From: Rhyacophila brunnea
Lineage: Eukaryota > Arthropoda > Insecta > Trichoptera > Rhyacophilidae
Reading direction: 5' to 3'
DNA: 64,000 bases
Assembly: GCA_022495005.1 (NCBI GenBank)
Contig: JAGYXB010002044.1
Coordinates: 496,001-560,000 of the forward strand
Shown here: positions 35,033 to 47,240 of the stretch, piece by piece
How positions within the stretch are numbered: the first letter of the stretch is position 1
Layout: the number at the start of each line of letters is the position of its first letter
Made by a program: the position numbers and the translations under genes
Notes under the pieces: model-generated
The model's input: only the letters and a program-made list of their open reading frames with translations
What the model was told of the DNA's origin: nothing
Databases searched by the model: none

Positions 35033-35392
35033 CGATACCACAGTTCAATAGGGGAACAACTCAAAATTTAAAGGTTTTGAGTTAATAATGCCATTCGATC
35101 TAGAAAAGTCTTCTCTTTATAATTCAGCAAAAAAAATAGTCAAAAATCGAATAACCTTTTCTGAGATTAATCAGAAATTCCGTTATATAATCAAATTTAT
35201 TGGTTAATTCCTTATTAAAATGTACAATTTCATTGTGCATTGATGAACTCCACTAAATTAAATATAAAAAACATACACTTTCAACGAAATCAAGGCTTTA
35301 ATATTATAATGAGAATTACTGCAAAAAATTCAAACGCCATTATCTTGGAACAAGGTTTTATGAGTCGTTCCCCTATTGAACTGGGTATCGGT
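35033..35392. mobile_element. TIR element, about 360 bp, CAGTTCAATAGGGGAAC ends
   Basis: Left CGATACCACAGTTCAATAGG and right inverse CGATACCCAGTTCAATAGGG pair over about 35 bp. The interior has CAATTTCATTGTGCATTGATG, which with the left end recurs in decayed form at 55730-55830. No coding. The exact outer limits are uncertain because the flanks themselves continue the palindrome. Confidence 0.7.
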
Positions 35393-35940
35393 ATGTTCAA
35401 GGCCCCCTTTTGAATCTTGTAACGAAGCAATTGAGTCAGTCATGATGCGTTACAGAAACGCGCCACTGAAAACGAAATAACTTCAGCTAATTTATTCATT
35501 AGTCTTGATAACGTAATGTTCTTCAGTTTCTCATAAATAAAACAAAATACTTAATTATATAAACTATATTAAATTTTACAGGTGGTTTTATCAGTCAATA
35601 GTTATTTCGATTGAAATTTATAATACCTTAAGATTAGGGCTTGGAAAGTCACAGAAATAATATTTAAGAACATATTATTATTTTGAAAGTAAGTAAATTG
35701 ATGAACTGTTTACTATTAAATACGGCTTACAAATTAGTAGGTATTATTTATGAATACACTCAATGTGAGGGAGAGATATGATACCTACCCTCTCATTCTA
35801 GAATTTTGTACTTATGCGTAGACAAGTCGTTTATTTTTGTTATTAAAACGTATAAAAGACTAAAAATACTTCTCGAGGGTATTGTAACACTCTGCTGAAG
35901 ACAATCAGCGACATTAAACATCACAACGTACTGTCACAAT

Positions 35941-36787
35941 CAGCGACGTCCCGTGGGGGTAGGCAGATTGAGCGTCGCTTGGGGGCGGCAGTTAGCCAAA
36001 GGGCGGCAAACCGAGGAGAATCATTAGTCATCCAGCGCTCGAAATGGAAAATTTTACGAACCGGAGCGCTCGATAATTTTACGAAAATATCAACTATATT
36101 ATACTATACTACATTAATTGTAAATGTGATTTATAAAAATAAGCGTGTTATTTTTTTATTATATGAAATATCTAGCTCAGACGGTCAAATTAATATTTCC
36201 ACGAGACGGAGCGATAATTTTGTGGATTTTATGAACCGGAACGGCGCTCCGGTGCATTCCGGTCTATTTTGAGCCCTGAGTCATACATAGAAATCTACCT
36301 AAACTTAGTAATAACGGAAATATCTTTCGAATAAAAAATTCAGATCACTGGTTGGAAACAAAATATATTAATTAGGTACTTACTATAAAAGTTTTAACAG
36401 AACTTAATATTGTTGGGTTCGCGATGTCTAGTTTACTTCCGTTGTCCTTGGGCGTCACGTTCTTGGTGAACAGCAATGACACGTGCATACTTACCTAATT
36501 TTAAATGTATCCAAATATGTTTGCCAGTCATATGCGAGTTTTGGAAGTTGTCAGGTGTATTTTTAAATGTAAAATCTGAAACCGTAGACTCGCATTATTG
36601 TCTATTGAACCAGAGATGACATCTAAATTATATTTAGTGGTATACCTGTATGTTGTTAGTAATGTATCCATACAACACATTTCTTAGATATTTGAGTCAT
36701 GAAAGGATCATAAAAATTACTGTATAAAAAAATGTCGCGACATTTTGGCACTGCCTTGGGGCGGCATTTTGTCTATAGACGTCACTG
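35941..36787. mobile_element. hAT-type MITE, CAGTGACGT family, copy 2 with nested insertion
   Basis: Left CAGCGACGTCCCGTGGGGGT and right inverse CAGTGACGTCTATAGACAAA. Flanks GTCACAAT / GTCACGAC form an imperfect 8-bp duplication (6 of 8). It matches copy 1 outside the nested element at 36033-36278: GGGTTCGCGATGTCTAGTTT, TTGGTGAACAGCAATGACAC and GTAATGTATCCATA are all shared. Confidence 0.88.
36033..36278. mobile_element. hAT-like MITE nested in the element above, 246 bp
   Basis: Ends CAGCGCTCGAAATGGAAA and, inverted, CAGGGCTCAAAATAGACC. The flanks AGTCATC and AGTCATAC fit one 8-bp duplication with a base lost on the left. The interior repeats GAACCGGAGCGCTCGATAAT and GAACCGGAACGGCGCTCCGG. 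The sequence is absent from the sister elements at 27859 and 44931, which confirms the insertion. Confidence 0.85.
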
Positions 36788-37014
36788 GTCACGACTCACG
36801 AGACGGTCTGAATCTGGAGCATTCTCATCGATTCTTGAGAGCCACATCAATTTTTTTATCAGTATGTCTAAATAATTAATCTAACCCAAGGCACAAGCTT
36901 AATCATCGCCCACACTACACATGAAGGAGATTAAGGGCCTAGCTCAGGTACTCCATAACATTAAAGCAAAAGAAATATAATAACATCAATAATTAGTCAT
37001 GATTTTTACAGTCG

Positions 37015-37080
37015 GCATAGCTATCGACTAATAAAACAACATGTAGAATTTAATAGAGGTAATTAATTATATTATCATTT
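37015..37080. repeat. Decayed half of the 60-bp-arm palindrome
   Basis: GGCATAGCTATCGACTAATA then ACATGTAGAATTTAATAGAG resembles the right arm of 26205-26383 with gaps and substitutions. Confidence 0.45.
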
Positions 37081-39820
37081 TTTTATGTAATTCCACCAAG
37101 CTAAATTAATAATTATTATACAACTCACATCTACATTTTCTTCCATAGCTTTGTAGAATAAAATTAATATAATATTCTAGGTTCAATATTTTTTTTAATT
37201 TTACATAATTATTTATTTTTGCTTTTAGTACTATGAGCCTACAATCTATTAATATTTAATATTACTAATTAATTATTTTTTAATGATATTATGAAACATC
37301 ATTAGTGTATGATATTCATTATTAAATCCACGAGTCTTTTTTTTTTTGCTTTCATAATAAATACTTCGAAATGTATTTTTTTCACTGGAATAATACGTTT
37401 TATGAATATATTTCTTTTGATTGATGCGCTCTCGCGGAGTCAGCTGTTTATTTATTTTTCTCTTCAAAAGAAAATTTAAAAAAATAAACATTTTCATACT
37501 TAATATTTTTCAACGGCAGTGTTATAGTTACGGTATGTAGGTATTCTGTTTCTTATATTCGATCATTATAATAACATTTTCATTTGCATATTTATGACAT
37601 GGAAAAGTTTAAAAAACTTTTCAGTCCTGAAGAGATTTTTAATTTTTAGTTAGCATGCCAATTCTAGTTTCGTAATTCTTTTTTTTACCGTTTTGTCAAT
37701 GAGAAAACTTAACTTAGAAACTTTGCAAATAGAAACTATATTCAATGAAAAACATTTTTTTGAAACTTTTTAGGTAAGTAGTAATAAACCGTCCTCTTAC
37801 TTCGGACGAATAATGTGAAGAAATCGCAGGAGTGAGGGAAGAACTGTGGAAAACCGTTTTATTGTGAAAGATAGTATAAATTCAAAAGTTAAATACATAA
37901 TATTATATTAATCTTTTACACAACGCGTGTGCGGGGAGGGGAGATGTATCAATCTAAAGATCGCGTCATATCGTCGATGTTTTGTAAAAAGGGCGAATTC
38001 ATCAAAATGCTATTTTATAGGAGGAGAATTTTTAACTTTTGACATTTATTTGTTAATTACCTGTGGACGATAGGCATTGTAATATAATATTTTAAAAGGC
38101 CTAATATGTCATTATGTAATACCTACTAAGTGGATATTCGCCCTTACGATTATCGTTTTTAAGTGATTTCCTGTGGAGATCCAAATTCGCCGTTTGAACA
38201 CAACAAAGCTAGTGAGAGTACATACATATTGTATTTTATTAAAATCTCGATTTCGCCTAAATGGTTTATTCGCCCTTTTTACAAAACATATACGATATTA
38301 CATCGATGTTCAGCATACTTGGTTTCAAATTTTTTGTTAATTTTTAATAATTACTAAAATCGGAGGATTTTTTAAAACTTTCATTTGCACAACGCTATAA
38401 GTAGTTGGTATTATGCAGTATGTACCTATTAAACACAAATTAAACATGTTTGATAGGTTCCTACTGAAAGTAGGTATATCGTATTGTATAAAATTTCTAC
38501 TAAGTACATGTATCTCTTTCTACAGTGGCGAAAACGTATTGGAATTGACGTATGTAAATAATCACTTATATTCTATACAAATAATTTAATTTGCCAACGA
38601 CATCTGTCGTAAATGTAGGAATGTATTATAAATATTATATATATACAGATTACAGCATCATCTGTAAAAGGGTTTTAAAAAACTATGCCACTGCGCGCCG
38701 CCGAGGAATGCTGATGTTTTGTTGGATGGACTGTATGTCACATGACCTCAGCATGTCTATAAGTCTATCGCAATGCATGCAATACGCTGGGGTCTGATGG
38801 CTAAGACTAAACCATTTGCGCATACTATTATTGTCTATGACTATGAATAATTAATAATTAGCTAGATAATTTAAAAAATAAATTCTATGGCATTCAATCA
38901 CATAATATACTTAAATAAATATAGATTATTTTTAAAAATAATTCTATCTAATGAGTTTTGGTATGTAAGGAAATGTTTAGGAAAATATATAATTTAAACT
39001 CATCGCTCAATTTTAGAACGTCAGTGAGCTATTGAAATTTCATCGAATTAATGTGTCGTTGTCATTTTGTGTGTACCATTCATCAGTAATAATATCGTAT
39101 TATCTTCTTATTTTTTATAAATCACCTGACAAGAAAGTGTACTCTTTTTCTCTGATTTCCACAGCCTACCTCTTTCCAAAAGTCACCCTTCGCTACCGCT
39201 TTTCATTTGTTAGTGATTATTGAGAACGTATTCGTAGTGATTGGGTACACAATGTAAATTCCTTTGATTGAATAAAAAGTGAGTGACCACGTGATAAATT
39301 CAACCTGCCACCTTACACCTAACCATATTATTAAACATACATGTATGAGGATTACTTGAAGTCCTTAGGTTAAAGTATATTATGCATGATTAATTATTAT
39401 TATAGTATTGTTTCAATGAGTAAATTTATTTTTATTTTTGAAGGTAATAAAGTTTTTTTTAAAACTGGCTTTCATTGGATTTTTTATCATGTTTTTTTTA
39501 TTATTTTAGTGTTTTTTGGAAGAATTATTATCGTTATAAAATGGTAAGTAATTATAATATTATTAATGACGAGGCAACGAACTGCCAAGCGCAAACGTTT
39601 GCTCAATTCGTATTTCTTATCCGAGAAAGCAACTGTCTAATAAATCAAACAGTCGGTACGTGAGTCGATAAGCCTCTATACGAGTCTATACTATAATATT
39701 AATAATAAATAATCTTGAACCAAAAGCCAACAAAAATGTCAAAGAATATCGGAATGAACAAAAAATAAATCTTGTTATTTTTATATTCTTGCAATATAAG
39801 TTAAAATAATAAGTATACGA
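37081..39820. other. 2.7 kb without a recognised feature
   Basis: AT-rich. Openings of 60-75 codons (37273, 38163, 38591, 39032, 39475) have neither domain motifs nor partners. I find no TIRs or Pol III boxes. Confidence 0.4.
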
Positions 39821-40009
39821 TTACTTCTTCTTCCTCTCTAGTCATCATCACGGCGATCTTCACTATGTTTCGATTTATATTAAACAATTAGATGAAGTTG
39901 CACCAACACTTTTGCCTGTTATCGCGAGGGATGGTTTCCAATCCTGGTGTCGTAAGAGATTTTAATTTACATGCGCCTGTCAATTACCTACATGGTCGCA
40001 GTCATGATT

Positions 40010-40345
40010 TATTCTGGATCGGAACTGTTTCCTCATGTCAAGCCTATCAGGTGCCATTAGCGAGTCTAGTCAATGCGCTCCCCGAAGACGTAGACATTTT
40101 CTGTGACGTGCTATGTATTTTGTATTCGAAATTTAATTTTTCTGTAAGTATAAAATTGTATTTATGTTTTTTAAAATTTTATTTTGTATTATTATTAATA
40201 TTATAAACTTATATTCTATTCATCTTTCTTGTGAGAGTAATATTTGTTATAATGTAAATCTCATGTTGTGAACGTTTTGAATTTAGATTTGTTATGTCCA
40301 CGATGTTTTGTTTTCTTAAATAAATAAGTAAAACTAAAATAAAGC
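40010..40345 (+). pseudogene. LINE 3' end, family L copy 3
   Basis: It encodes YQVPLASLVNALPEDVDIFC in a broken frame, matching the P-L/I...N...DIF pattern at the C-terminus of copies 1 and 2. The 3' UTR (CATGTTGTGAACGTTTTGAA, TTGTTATGTCCACGATG) and AAATAAATAAGT tail are collinear with 22190-22240. This is the most diverged of the three copies. Confidence 0.6.
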
Positions 40346-40394
40346 TAAATATACAAAACCCTCATCAGCTCTATATCGACAAATGGATCGTAAT

Positions 40395-40790
40395 ACTAGA
40401 ACTGAGAGAAAACTAGACATATTTGAAAAGAAGATACCTACTGATAAGGATCTTCGGAGCCGTATCCGAGGTAAATGGCACATGGCGAGGAAAGTACAAT
40501 CACGAACTAGAACTATACTTATTCTACAACAATTCTCCTGACGTCACATTCGAGAACAGTTGTGCAGGTCTTGTATTGAAGATGAAAGACATCCAACCAC
40601 CAAAAAAGCTTCTCTTCAACAGATCAGAAGGGACACGGAGGGACAGGAGACAGAAATTTTGTGGGTTGGACTGTGTAAAAAAAATAGACAATACATCCCT
40701 GATGCTAATGTGGTGGAAGGATTTTGCGACAAGCAGATGGGTTTCCCGAAGGTGGCCAAGAGCCCCACTGCATCGTAACTGGAATAATTA
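40395..40790 (+). pseudogene. Second LINE reverse-transcriptase tail, frameshifted
   Basis: Pieces in different frames read RIFGAVSEVNGTWRGKYNHE, then PKKLLFNRSEGTR, then GLDCVKK and MWWKDFATSR. This order (ILRRIFG, WR-x-RYN-x-EL, PKKLL-x-R-x-EGTR-RGRP, WLD-x-V, WR-x-A) is the common C-terminal layout of insect non-LTR elements. At least two frameshifts separate the blocks and the polymerase core is missing. It lies immediately downstream of the family L tail and is a different family. Confidence 0.7.
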
Positions 40791-40809
40791 GGTTTTTTTA
40801 CGCACTACG

Positions 40810-41060
40810 AGGGGTAGTGGAGGCGTACTGTGTTTTTATTTTCTCATGGTGTGGCCAAAGCACTGTAGTTTTCTAGTTTGGATGTTATAAAAACTTCTTG
40901 ATCCATCCCTATCCGATTGAAGATTAATAATTAACGTAACTAACGAACCTCCTCTGGTTCTCTTGGGGTGAATTATCAAAACGATGTTGTTAGACGTGGT
41001 TGTTCTCTTATAAAACCATAACCTTAATTTCTTCAACCATAATATTCGTCTTTTTCCTGA
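40810..41060 (-). pseudogene. RTE-like LINE fragment
   Basis: The minus strand contains IQTRKLQCFGHTMRK, the TRKL-x-YFGHIMR motif of RTE-like C-termini, also seen at 60414-60785. Only about 80 codons remain, out of frame in part. Confidence 0.6.
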
Positions 41061-41670
41061 AGCTTTTGTTCGTGGAATTCTGCCTTGAGCGATACGTTGG
41101 ATGTTATTATATTTTTCACCATATATCTATCTACCATGACTACTCCAGTTGGCTATGCGTTGTTATTCTAATATAATATCTTGTCGTTTCACTCGTTTCT
41201 TATCTTGTCTTTCCATGATATTTTAAGAATATTTATACAAAAAATATATCCTTGAGAAAATGTAGCATTGTCATATTTAATTGTATCATAAAGTTGTCGT
41301 AATCTTTCTCTATGCCTAAAAGAAAACATCACATTATAATACTCCCTGAACTAATTTATTATTTATTAATGAACGTTGCATACTACGTACGCCTTTGCAT
41401 CAAAGTTTAAGCGTCTTGTGGAAAGTTTTGGAACCATTTCCAGTAAGTATGAAGTAATTAAGCGTGAACCTAAACCTTAATTACACCCAGTATTAGCATA
41501 ATTCATTCGGAAGTTTTTACATCATATTTGTTTCCAAACTTTAACCCTATTAACGGATCTGATTATTATTATCATTTGCCATAGGAAAATAGACTCATTT
41601 TACTATGCTTTAATGACCTTTATTGAATGACAAAGGTTATATAAATGCATTAAGGGTGTGGCTATATTAT

Positions 41671-41800
41671 AATAGTGTTTCCCAACCGCTGGTTCACAGA
41701 AAGTTTCGCACGGTCCGCAAATAGTTGTCTACCATTTTAAAATGTACATGTTAAAAATTTCAAGCAACTCCTCATTCAAAAAAAGTAAAAAGAAAACTAA
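41671..41800 (+). repeat. hAT end relic
   Basis: TAGTGTTTCCCAACCGCTGG followed by TTCACAGAAAG is typical of the start of hAT elements with CAGTGGTTCCCAA ends. The matching right end is not found before the next element at 41994. Confidence 0.4.
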
Positions 41801-41993
41801 TCGAGTTGTCATTTGATGTTACTTTGGTATCCTGACATAAAATACAAACATTTTTAGTAAGAAATCGTTCACATTTTAGTCAATCTATTCATGTGAGAAA
41901 ACTTTTACGGTCATGTCAGCAATAAAAACGAAACAGGGAAACCCTGTGGGGAAACCGAATGGATATCAATGCAGTGCTTCGACTCTCTGTAAG

Positions 41994-42318
41994 GCCCGTT
42001 TCAGACGGGACACCGGTGTCGCGCTCGTATTAATATAGGAGGCCTTTGTATTCGAATAAAGGGGCATTTGTATTATGTTTATGAACACCCCAGAAGTAAT
42101 GAGTCAACGCCTGTCCGGTACACTTTTCCGTCGGACGCTACATTCTCAAGCCGCCGAAACACTTGTTTTTATTACCGCAGCCAGTTTTATGTTCTAATTT
42201 ATAACACGAAATTATACGTTTACTCATTAAAAGGGCCATACAAAGGCCCTTTTATTCGAATACAAAGGCCTCCTTATTATATACGAGCGCGACACCGGTG
42301 TCCCGTCTGAAACGGCCC
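41994..42318. mobile_element. PIF/Harbinger-type MITE, 325 bp
   Basis: TAA flanks both sides (41991-41993 and 42319-42321), the 3-bp target typical of Harbinger. Ends GGCCCGTTTCAGACGGGACA and inverse GGGCCGTTTCAGACGGGACA extend through CACCGGTGTCGCGCTCGTAT, over 60 bp of near-perfect TIR. The CAAAGGCC / GGCCTTTG units repeat inside. No coding. Confidence 0.88.
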
Positions 42319-42493
42319 TAATAACACTGAACCCATCGTTAACAACTATTCTAGCAAAGGTAGCAACATTCGCACTATTTTTTAAAACTAACGTCATCAA
42401 ATTTCCAGTAGTCCTATTATAACATAACAATTTATTTCTAATTATATCAATTAACAATAGTATATCCATGTTATATTTATTGTATTTAATATA

Positions 42494-43656
42494 GTAGTGC
42501 AGGATCCCATAGACTTTTCGTATACATAATATGCGGAACGCATTCTGACAATTGGAATGGGTTTTTGGGATCACAAAGATATATAATTTCGATATTGCCT
42601 GGCGATATTAGTGGTCAATTTTTTTTTTATTGAGGTTTTAATTTTTTTTCTTATAACCCACCAAAAATTGTTCTGAGTTCTTCAATAAAACCATGACCGA
42701 ATCAGTAATTGATTGAAAATGCAATAATTGTACCATGCCATCGGCATGGTCGTAGAACGGTTCGTCGCGTTTGAAAAAATAAAAGTAGCGGGTAGTGCAA
42801 TGTGTTCAAAATTATCGATTCTTAGGATCCTCCTTGGCTTAAATTATTTTATTTTGTAGAATTTTTGTATAGAATCACCCAGATTGGTTTCTTTACTATA
42901 TCTATGCGGCTATAACGGCGTAGGTTGCATAATATATAGGTTGGTGAATATATTACATAACGATAACCACTAATCACACTAAGTACACATTTATTTTAAA
43001 AAAAAAAACAAGTCGAATGTTCAAACTGCTTTAAGTATCATGATCACAGTTTTTACAAACACTACTTACACATTTGCACAATGATATACATGTCAAAGCC
43101 GATTTCTTATAACTACATGATAATGTACGGCAGTTAGAATTACATTTGCATGGTTTAACTAAATAATTTGGCAGAGGTTTATTCGTCATTTGTCTTGGAT
43201 ACAAATTATTTTCTCGTAGTTAGAAGTTGTAGGAAATCAATAGGCTCAATAGTGGATCAGATGAGCTTAGATATAGTAAAGAAACCAATTTAGGTGATTC
43301 TATACAAAAATGCTACTAAATAAAATACTTTAAGCCACGGAGGATCCTAAGAATCGATAATTTTGAACACATTGCACTACCCGCTATTTTAATGTTTTCA
43401 AACAGGACGAACCGTTCTACGACCATGCCGATGGCATGGTACAATTATTGCATTTTCAATCAATCCCTGATTCGGTCATGGTTTTATTGAAGAACTCAGA
43501 ACAAATTTTGGTGGGTTATAAGAAAAAAAATTGACCACTAATATCGTCTGGCAACATCGAATTTATATATCTCTGTGACCCCTAAAACCTATTCCAATTG
43601 TCAGAATGCGTTCCGCATATTATGTATACGAAAAGTCTATGGGATCCTGCACTATA
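42494..43656. mobile_element. 1.16-kb palindromic element with about 400-bp arms
   Basis: Left arm (about 42494-42902) starts AGTGCAGGATCCCATAGACT. The right arm (about 43268-43656) is its inverse, ending AGTCTATGGGATCCTGCACT. Between them lies a 365-bp loop with a Cys-rich coding remnant on the minus strand. Arms differ by scattered substitutions and by one microsatellite-like poly-T. The TSD is unclear (TATAG on both flanks is ambiguous). Confidence 0.85.
43031..43189 (-). pseudogene. Cys-rich protein tail in palindrome loop
   Basis: The last 52 codons before a TAA read from MTNKPLPNYL through KPCKCNSNCRTLSCSYKK to CKCVSSVCKNCDHDT: 12 Cys in about 36 residues, in C-x-C and C-x2-C spacings. 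Upstream the conceptual frame is broken near 43225, but a further piece resembling FLQLLTT is readable in another frame, so it is the end of a longer protein. Such CKC-x3-C...C-x2-C tails occur in unannotated insect proteins, some of them mobile-element-encoded. Its presence inside TIR-like arms suggests the C-terminus of the element's own protein. I cannot assign a superfamily. Confidence 0.55.
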
Positions 43657-44132
43657 GGTACTGTTATAATATTATATGTCTGCTGTGTACATCATTTAAA
43701 AACCAATAAACCAAATACTTAATAAACATAAACAATAGTTTTTTTATGCGTGTCCTCAAAGTATTAATCATACTTATATCGGTCCGCAGGTTTAAAAAGG
43801 TTGGAAAACATATATAAAGGGATATAGTACCTATATCAAATAAATAAATGAGCTTTCAATATTATCTCGACTGGATCTGATTCCTTATGCGATATTTCTT
43901 TCAAGGGAAAACTACAAACGAATCGGCTATGAATCGCAACAGGGGTGTCCATTTCAAAAAAATATCTATAATGTCGTAATTTATCATTGATTTCAACGGC
44001 GGTCAAAGGGAAAAACAGAATATAGACTTCCGGGTACATTTTACATATAAGCACTTTGAGTCTAGCAAGAAACAACCCCCCAAAATATAAGTACCTACTT
44101 ATTATGTGTATAAGTTATATAAAAGTTGGATC

Positions 44133-44695
44133 ATGGCCCCCACAAGGGGGGGGGGCTGACAGGGCTCTAGCCTGGGGGCCCGAGCACAGAGGGGGGCCCG
44201 GTGTGGCAGAATGTAAGTTATGTAAGATAAACACACCAGAAATTTTCTCTGTTAGTAAAAAAGGCGCTATTTTACTTGAGGATGTTAACATTTACATACA
44301 TGTGGCTATGTGATGCAATTCCATGTGATATTATGATTGATATAATTAAATGATATTTCACATGTAGAAATTTATTTTAATTATTTTTAGTGTGTTTCCT
44401 AAAATGGCTATTTATCAAATATATTGAAGGGATCATGTTACCTGATGGTCGCGATGCATCATGATTGAATGCCGAGTGCGTCGACAACTCAATAATTCAA
44501 TTGGGTTTATATTATAAAAGTACGAAAAATTGCTAAATATTCACAGAACGCCATTAATTTTATCTTGCGGAACCCTGGGGTTCCATTAAGGATACAATTT
44601 AGGGAGCACTAAAGTGTAGATATAGCATCACACTGCCCTTAACCTTAACGATAGGTATGGGGGCCCGCTTCAGGATGTGGGGGCCATAAATTGGA
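44133..44695 (+). repeat. Repeat family E (hAT interior) copy
   Basis: It starts with CATGGCCCCCACAAGGGGGG and ends with GGGGGCCCGCTTCAGGATGT then GGGGGCCAT. The same blocks occur inverted within the hAT at 5518-6513 (5798-6205). The ends of the hAT itself are not found here. Confidence 0.6.
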
Positions 44696-44930
44696 TCATT
44701 AAGCTAGTATCGGTACAATATGTTTAAAACATTCTAAATTAATCAACACACAGGCGAGATTTTTGACATATAATGTTAACTTTGTGAGAGAAATGGGTGA
44801 ACTCTAGACGAAATAAGATAGAATTCTACTATTATAATATTGGCCCTGGTGAAATGTACAGATTAATAAATTCCAGGGATGTACTGCACTAAGGTTGCTC
44901 GACCAATAAAAGTTGAGAGTCACTGCTGCA

Positions 44931-45387
44931 CAGTGACGTCCCGTGTGGGTAGGCAGATTGAGCGTCGCTTGGGGGCGGCAGTTACTCGAAGGGCGGCAAA
45001 TCGAGGAGAATTATTTCATATTATATATATATATATATATAAATAGCTACCTAAACTTAGTAATAACGAAAATATCTTTCTATTAAAAAAATCAGCTCAC
45101 TGGTTTGAAACAAAATGTACAAACTGCATAATGGTACTAACGTAAAGTGTCAGAAATATCAACCAAATAGGACCTCAGACTCTGGTGATTTGAGTAAATG
45201 TATAACTTCTATTATTTATTTATTCGCTTTTTATATATACCTAAATGTAATTTTTATGATATATATTATTAGTAATATATCCATAAAACACATTTTTAGA
45301 TATCGGAGTCATGAAAAATACTGTATAAAAAATGGGGCGGTATTTTGGCGCTGTCTATGGGCGGCATTTTGTCTCGTGACGTCACTG
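44931..45387. mobile_element. hAT-type MITE, CAGTGACGT family, copy 3
   Basis: Left CAGTGACGTCCCGTGTGGGT, right inverse CAGTGACGTCACGAGAC. Duplication CTGCTGCA / CTGCTGTA (7 of 8). It is 457 bp, shorter than copies 1 and 2 because the middle is deleted. A (TA)n stretch lies near 45022-45041. Confidence 0.92.
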
Positions 45388-46340
45388 CTGCTGTAGATTT
45401 ATCAATACACTTCAGACACTTTGTTGAAGAAATAACAATAAGATAATAACTATAATACATAGATATAGTTTCCATGAAAATAAAGTATTTGAGATGGTTC
45501 ATAAGTATATGCATTAAAATCTCTATCTCTTCGCAATTAATATAAAATTTTGATAACAGTTTCATGCTATTAATTTTCACCATTTTTTGTGTAATAACAA
45601 TAACATACATTCGTACGTTGGCGTCAGCATTACGGATCATTTCGCCACTATTGGCCATACGAAGAATTATATTATAAGTAGACCACATAACTGAATTTAA
45701 TTACCTACCAAAATTCAGGGCTTAAAACTTTGCTAAGCTATAAGCTTTACATAAGTAAGTTACCTGTTTAAATTACCTACCCGATCTTTTGAAAATAGGC
45801 CAGACTCAATTTAACACATTTGAAATTATTAATCGTATCGTTTGGAGTAAAACTCATTTTCCCTGTGGGTATAATAGGCAATACGTTTTAACAATAGCGA
45901 TCCATCAAAGGCATTTAACAGCTCAAGTTTCGATTGCCGGGCCCCACAGTACAATCAATTTTTAATGAATAAATTACATCATACATCTGAGCTATTTTGT
46001 ATGCAGCAGCCGAGGAAGATGGAGCGAGTGTTTTATGTAGGATTGTTTTGAAAACTGAATGAAATAATATTATACTAGGTATAACCATAGTAACATTAGC
46101 ATTTGCAAACCACCGACCGACACCTTTATATGGATAGAAGGCCGTTAATAATATTTTCTAAGGATGCTTACATAGCTTGCAAATAAGAATTGACGGTTTA
46201 TCTATATTAGTGTTTCCAATGCGCTGCAGGTGGGGAAAAAAATGAGCAAAGCTTTAATAAATCACATTGAAAATATTCTATTCTATCTATCTTATAACTT
46301 TACAAAATAATATATATTACGTATGTAGACACTGCTTACT
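45388..46340. other. No recognised gene
   Basis: The 130-codon minus-strand opening at 45296-45688 runs partly through the hAT copy and has no domain; it is considered chance. Confidence 0.4.
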
Positions 46341-46347
46341 GTTAAAT

Positions 46348-46770
46348 CATTACAAGATAAAAATAACTTTTTATATACAACTCAATATGCTCAAACTTGT
46401 ACTTGATATGAAGTAAATAAAAAACAAACAAATATAGAATACTGAAAATGTAATTTTGACATTTCATTTTGATTTCCATAGTAACGCACCTATATATTAA
46501 TAATTTAGTTGCTAGGACCACCTCCTGGTTAACAACCAATAATAGTATTTTACTTTTTACGGATTTTTCTGAAATAACTTTCAATACAAAATAGAATTAA
46601 TTGAAAATGAATTCAATTCCGCTTAAAGATGGCTAAAAGTAATAAAAGAATGCATTGGCATCGTGTTCTGATATATTCTAAATGTTTCAAATGTCTAGCT
46701 AGTCGGAAAGTTAGTTAAAAATCGATTGCAAGATTTGTACTGGACAAATAACCAAAACAAATAAAAAAAA
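46348..46770 (+). repeat. Repeat A copy A4, right end altered
   Basis: It begins TTACAAGATAAAAATAACTT and carries all central blocks through TTGCAAGATTTGTACTGGAC, but then enters an A-rich stretch in place of the usual GAATACGAGCTAA end. Confidence 0.7.
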
Positions 46771-46879
46771 AATAAATAAATATATTGATAGCCGAAAACT
46801 CCATAATTCCAATGAATGTATTAAAAGATTGCTAAAAATACACCTTAATTTTACCTCGTTCACCGTTCTGAAAACGCTA

Positions 46880-46975
46880 CTGTAGAGCGTCACACTGCTT
46901 TTACTTTTAGCGATAGGTAAGGGGACCCGCCAAATATCCTAGCCTGGGGGCCCGCTTCAGGATGTGGGGGCCATG
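46880..46975 (+). repeat. Repeat family E fragment
   Basis: GCGTCACACTGCTTTTACTT, then CCTAGCCTGGGGGCCCGCTT and CAGGATGTGGGGGCCATGAT match the right part of 44133-44695. Confidence 0.6.
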
Positions 46976-47240
46976 ATTGTGATACAGATGTAACTATTGA
47001 AAATAACATATTCTTCACGTTTAACCCATATTTCTTGACAATCGCGACTTAACTCTTGTTACTATGGCACCCAGAAGGTTACACACTTTCCATTATCTCT
47101 GTGTTCCCTAGGCGTATGCCTAGATCTAACCATTGTTTATCTACTCGGTTTGAAAAAAAATAAACCAGTTTATTTATTCATCTGTATATCTGTGAATTTT
47201 TTATATTCGTAGGTACTTTACACGGAAGAAGTCGTGGACT

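Noticed and set aside
35979..36272. 97-codon + strand frame
   Set aside because: It crosses the junction of two nested hAT elements, so it cannot be an old gene.
42068..42310. 80-codon + strand frame (and the overlapping minus-strand one at 42227)
   Set aside because: It lies within the Harbinger-type MITE; the repeated TIR words explain it.
45296..45688. 130-codon minus-strand frame
   Set aside because: It starts inside a hAT copy and runs into AT-rich DNA; low complexity and no motif.
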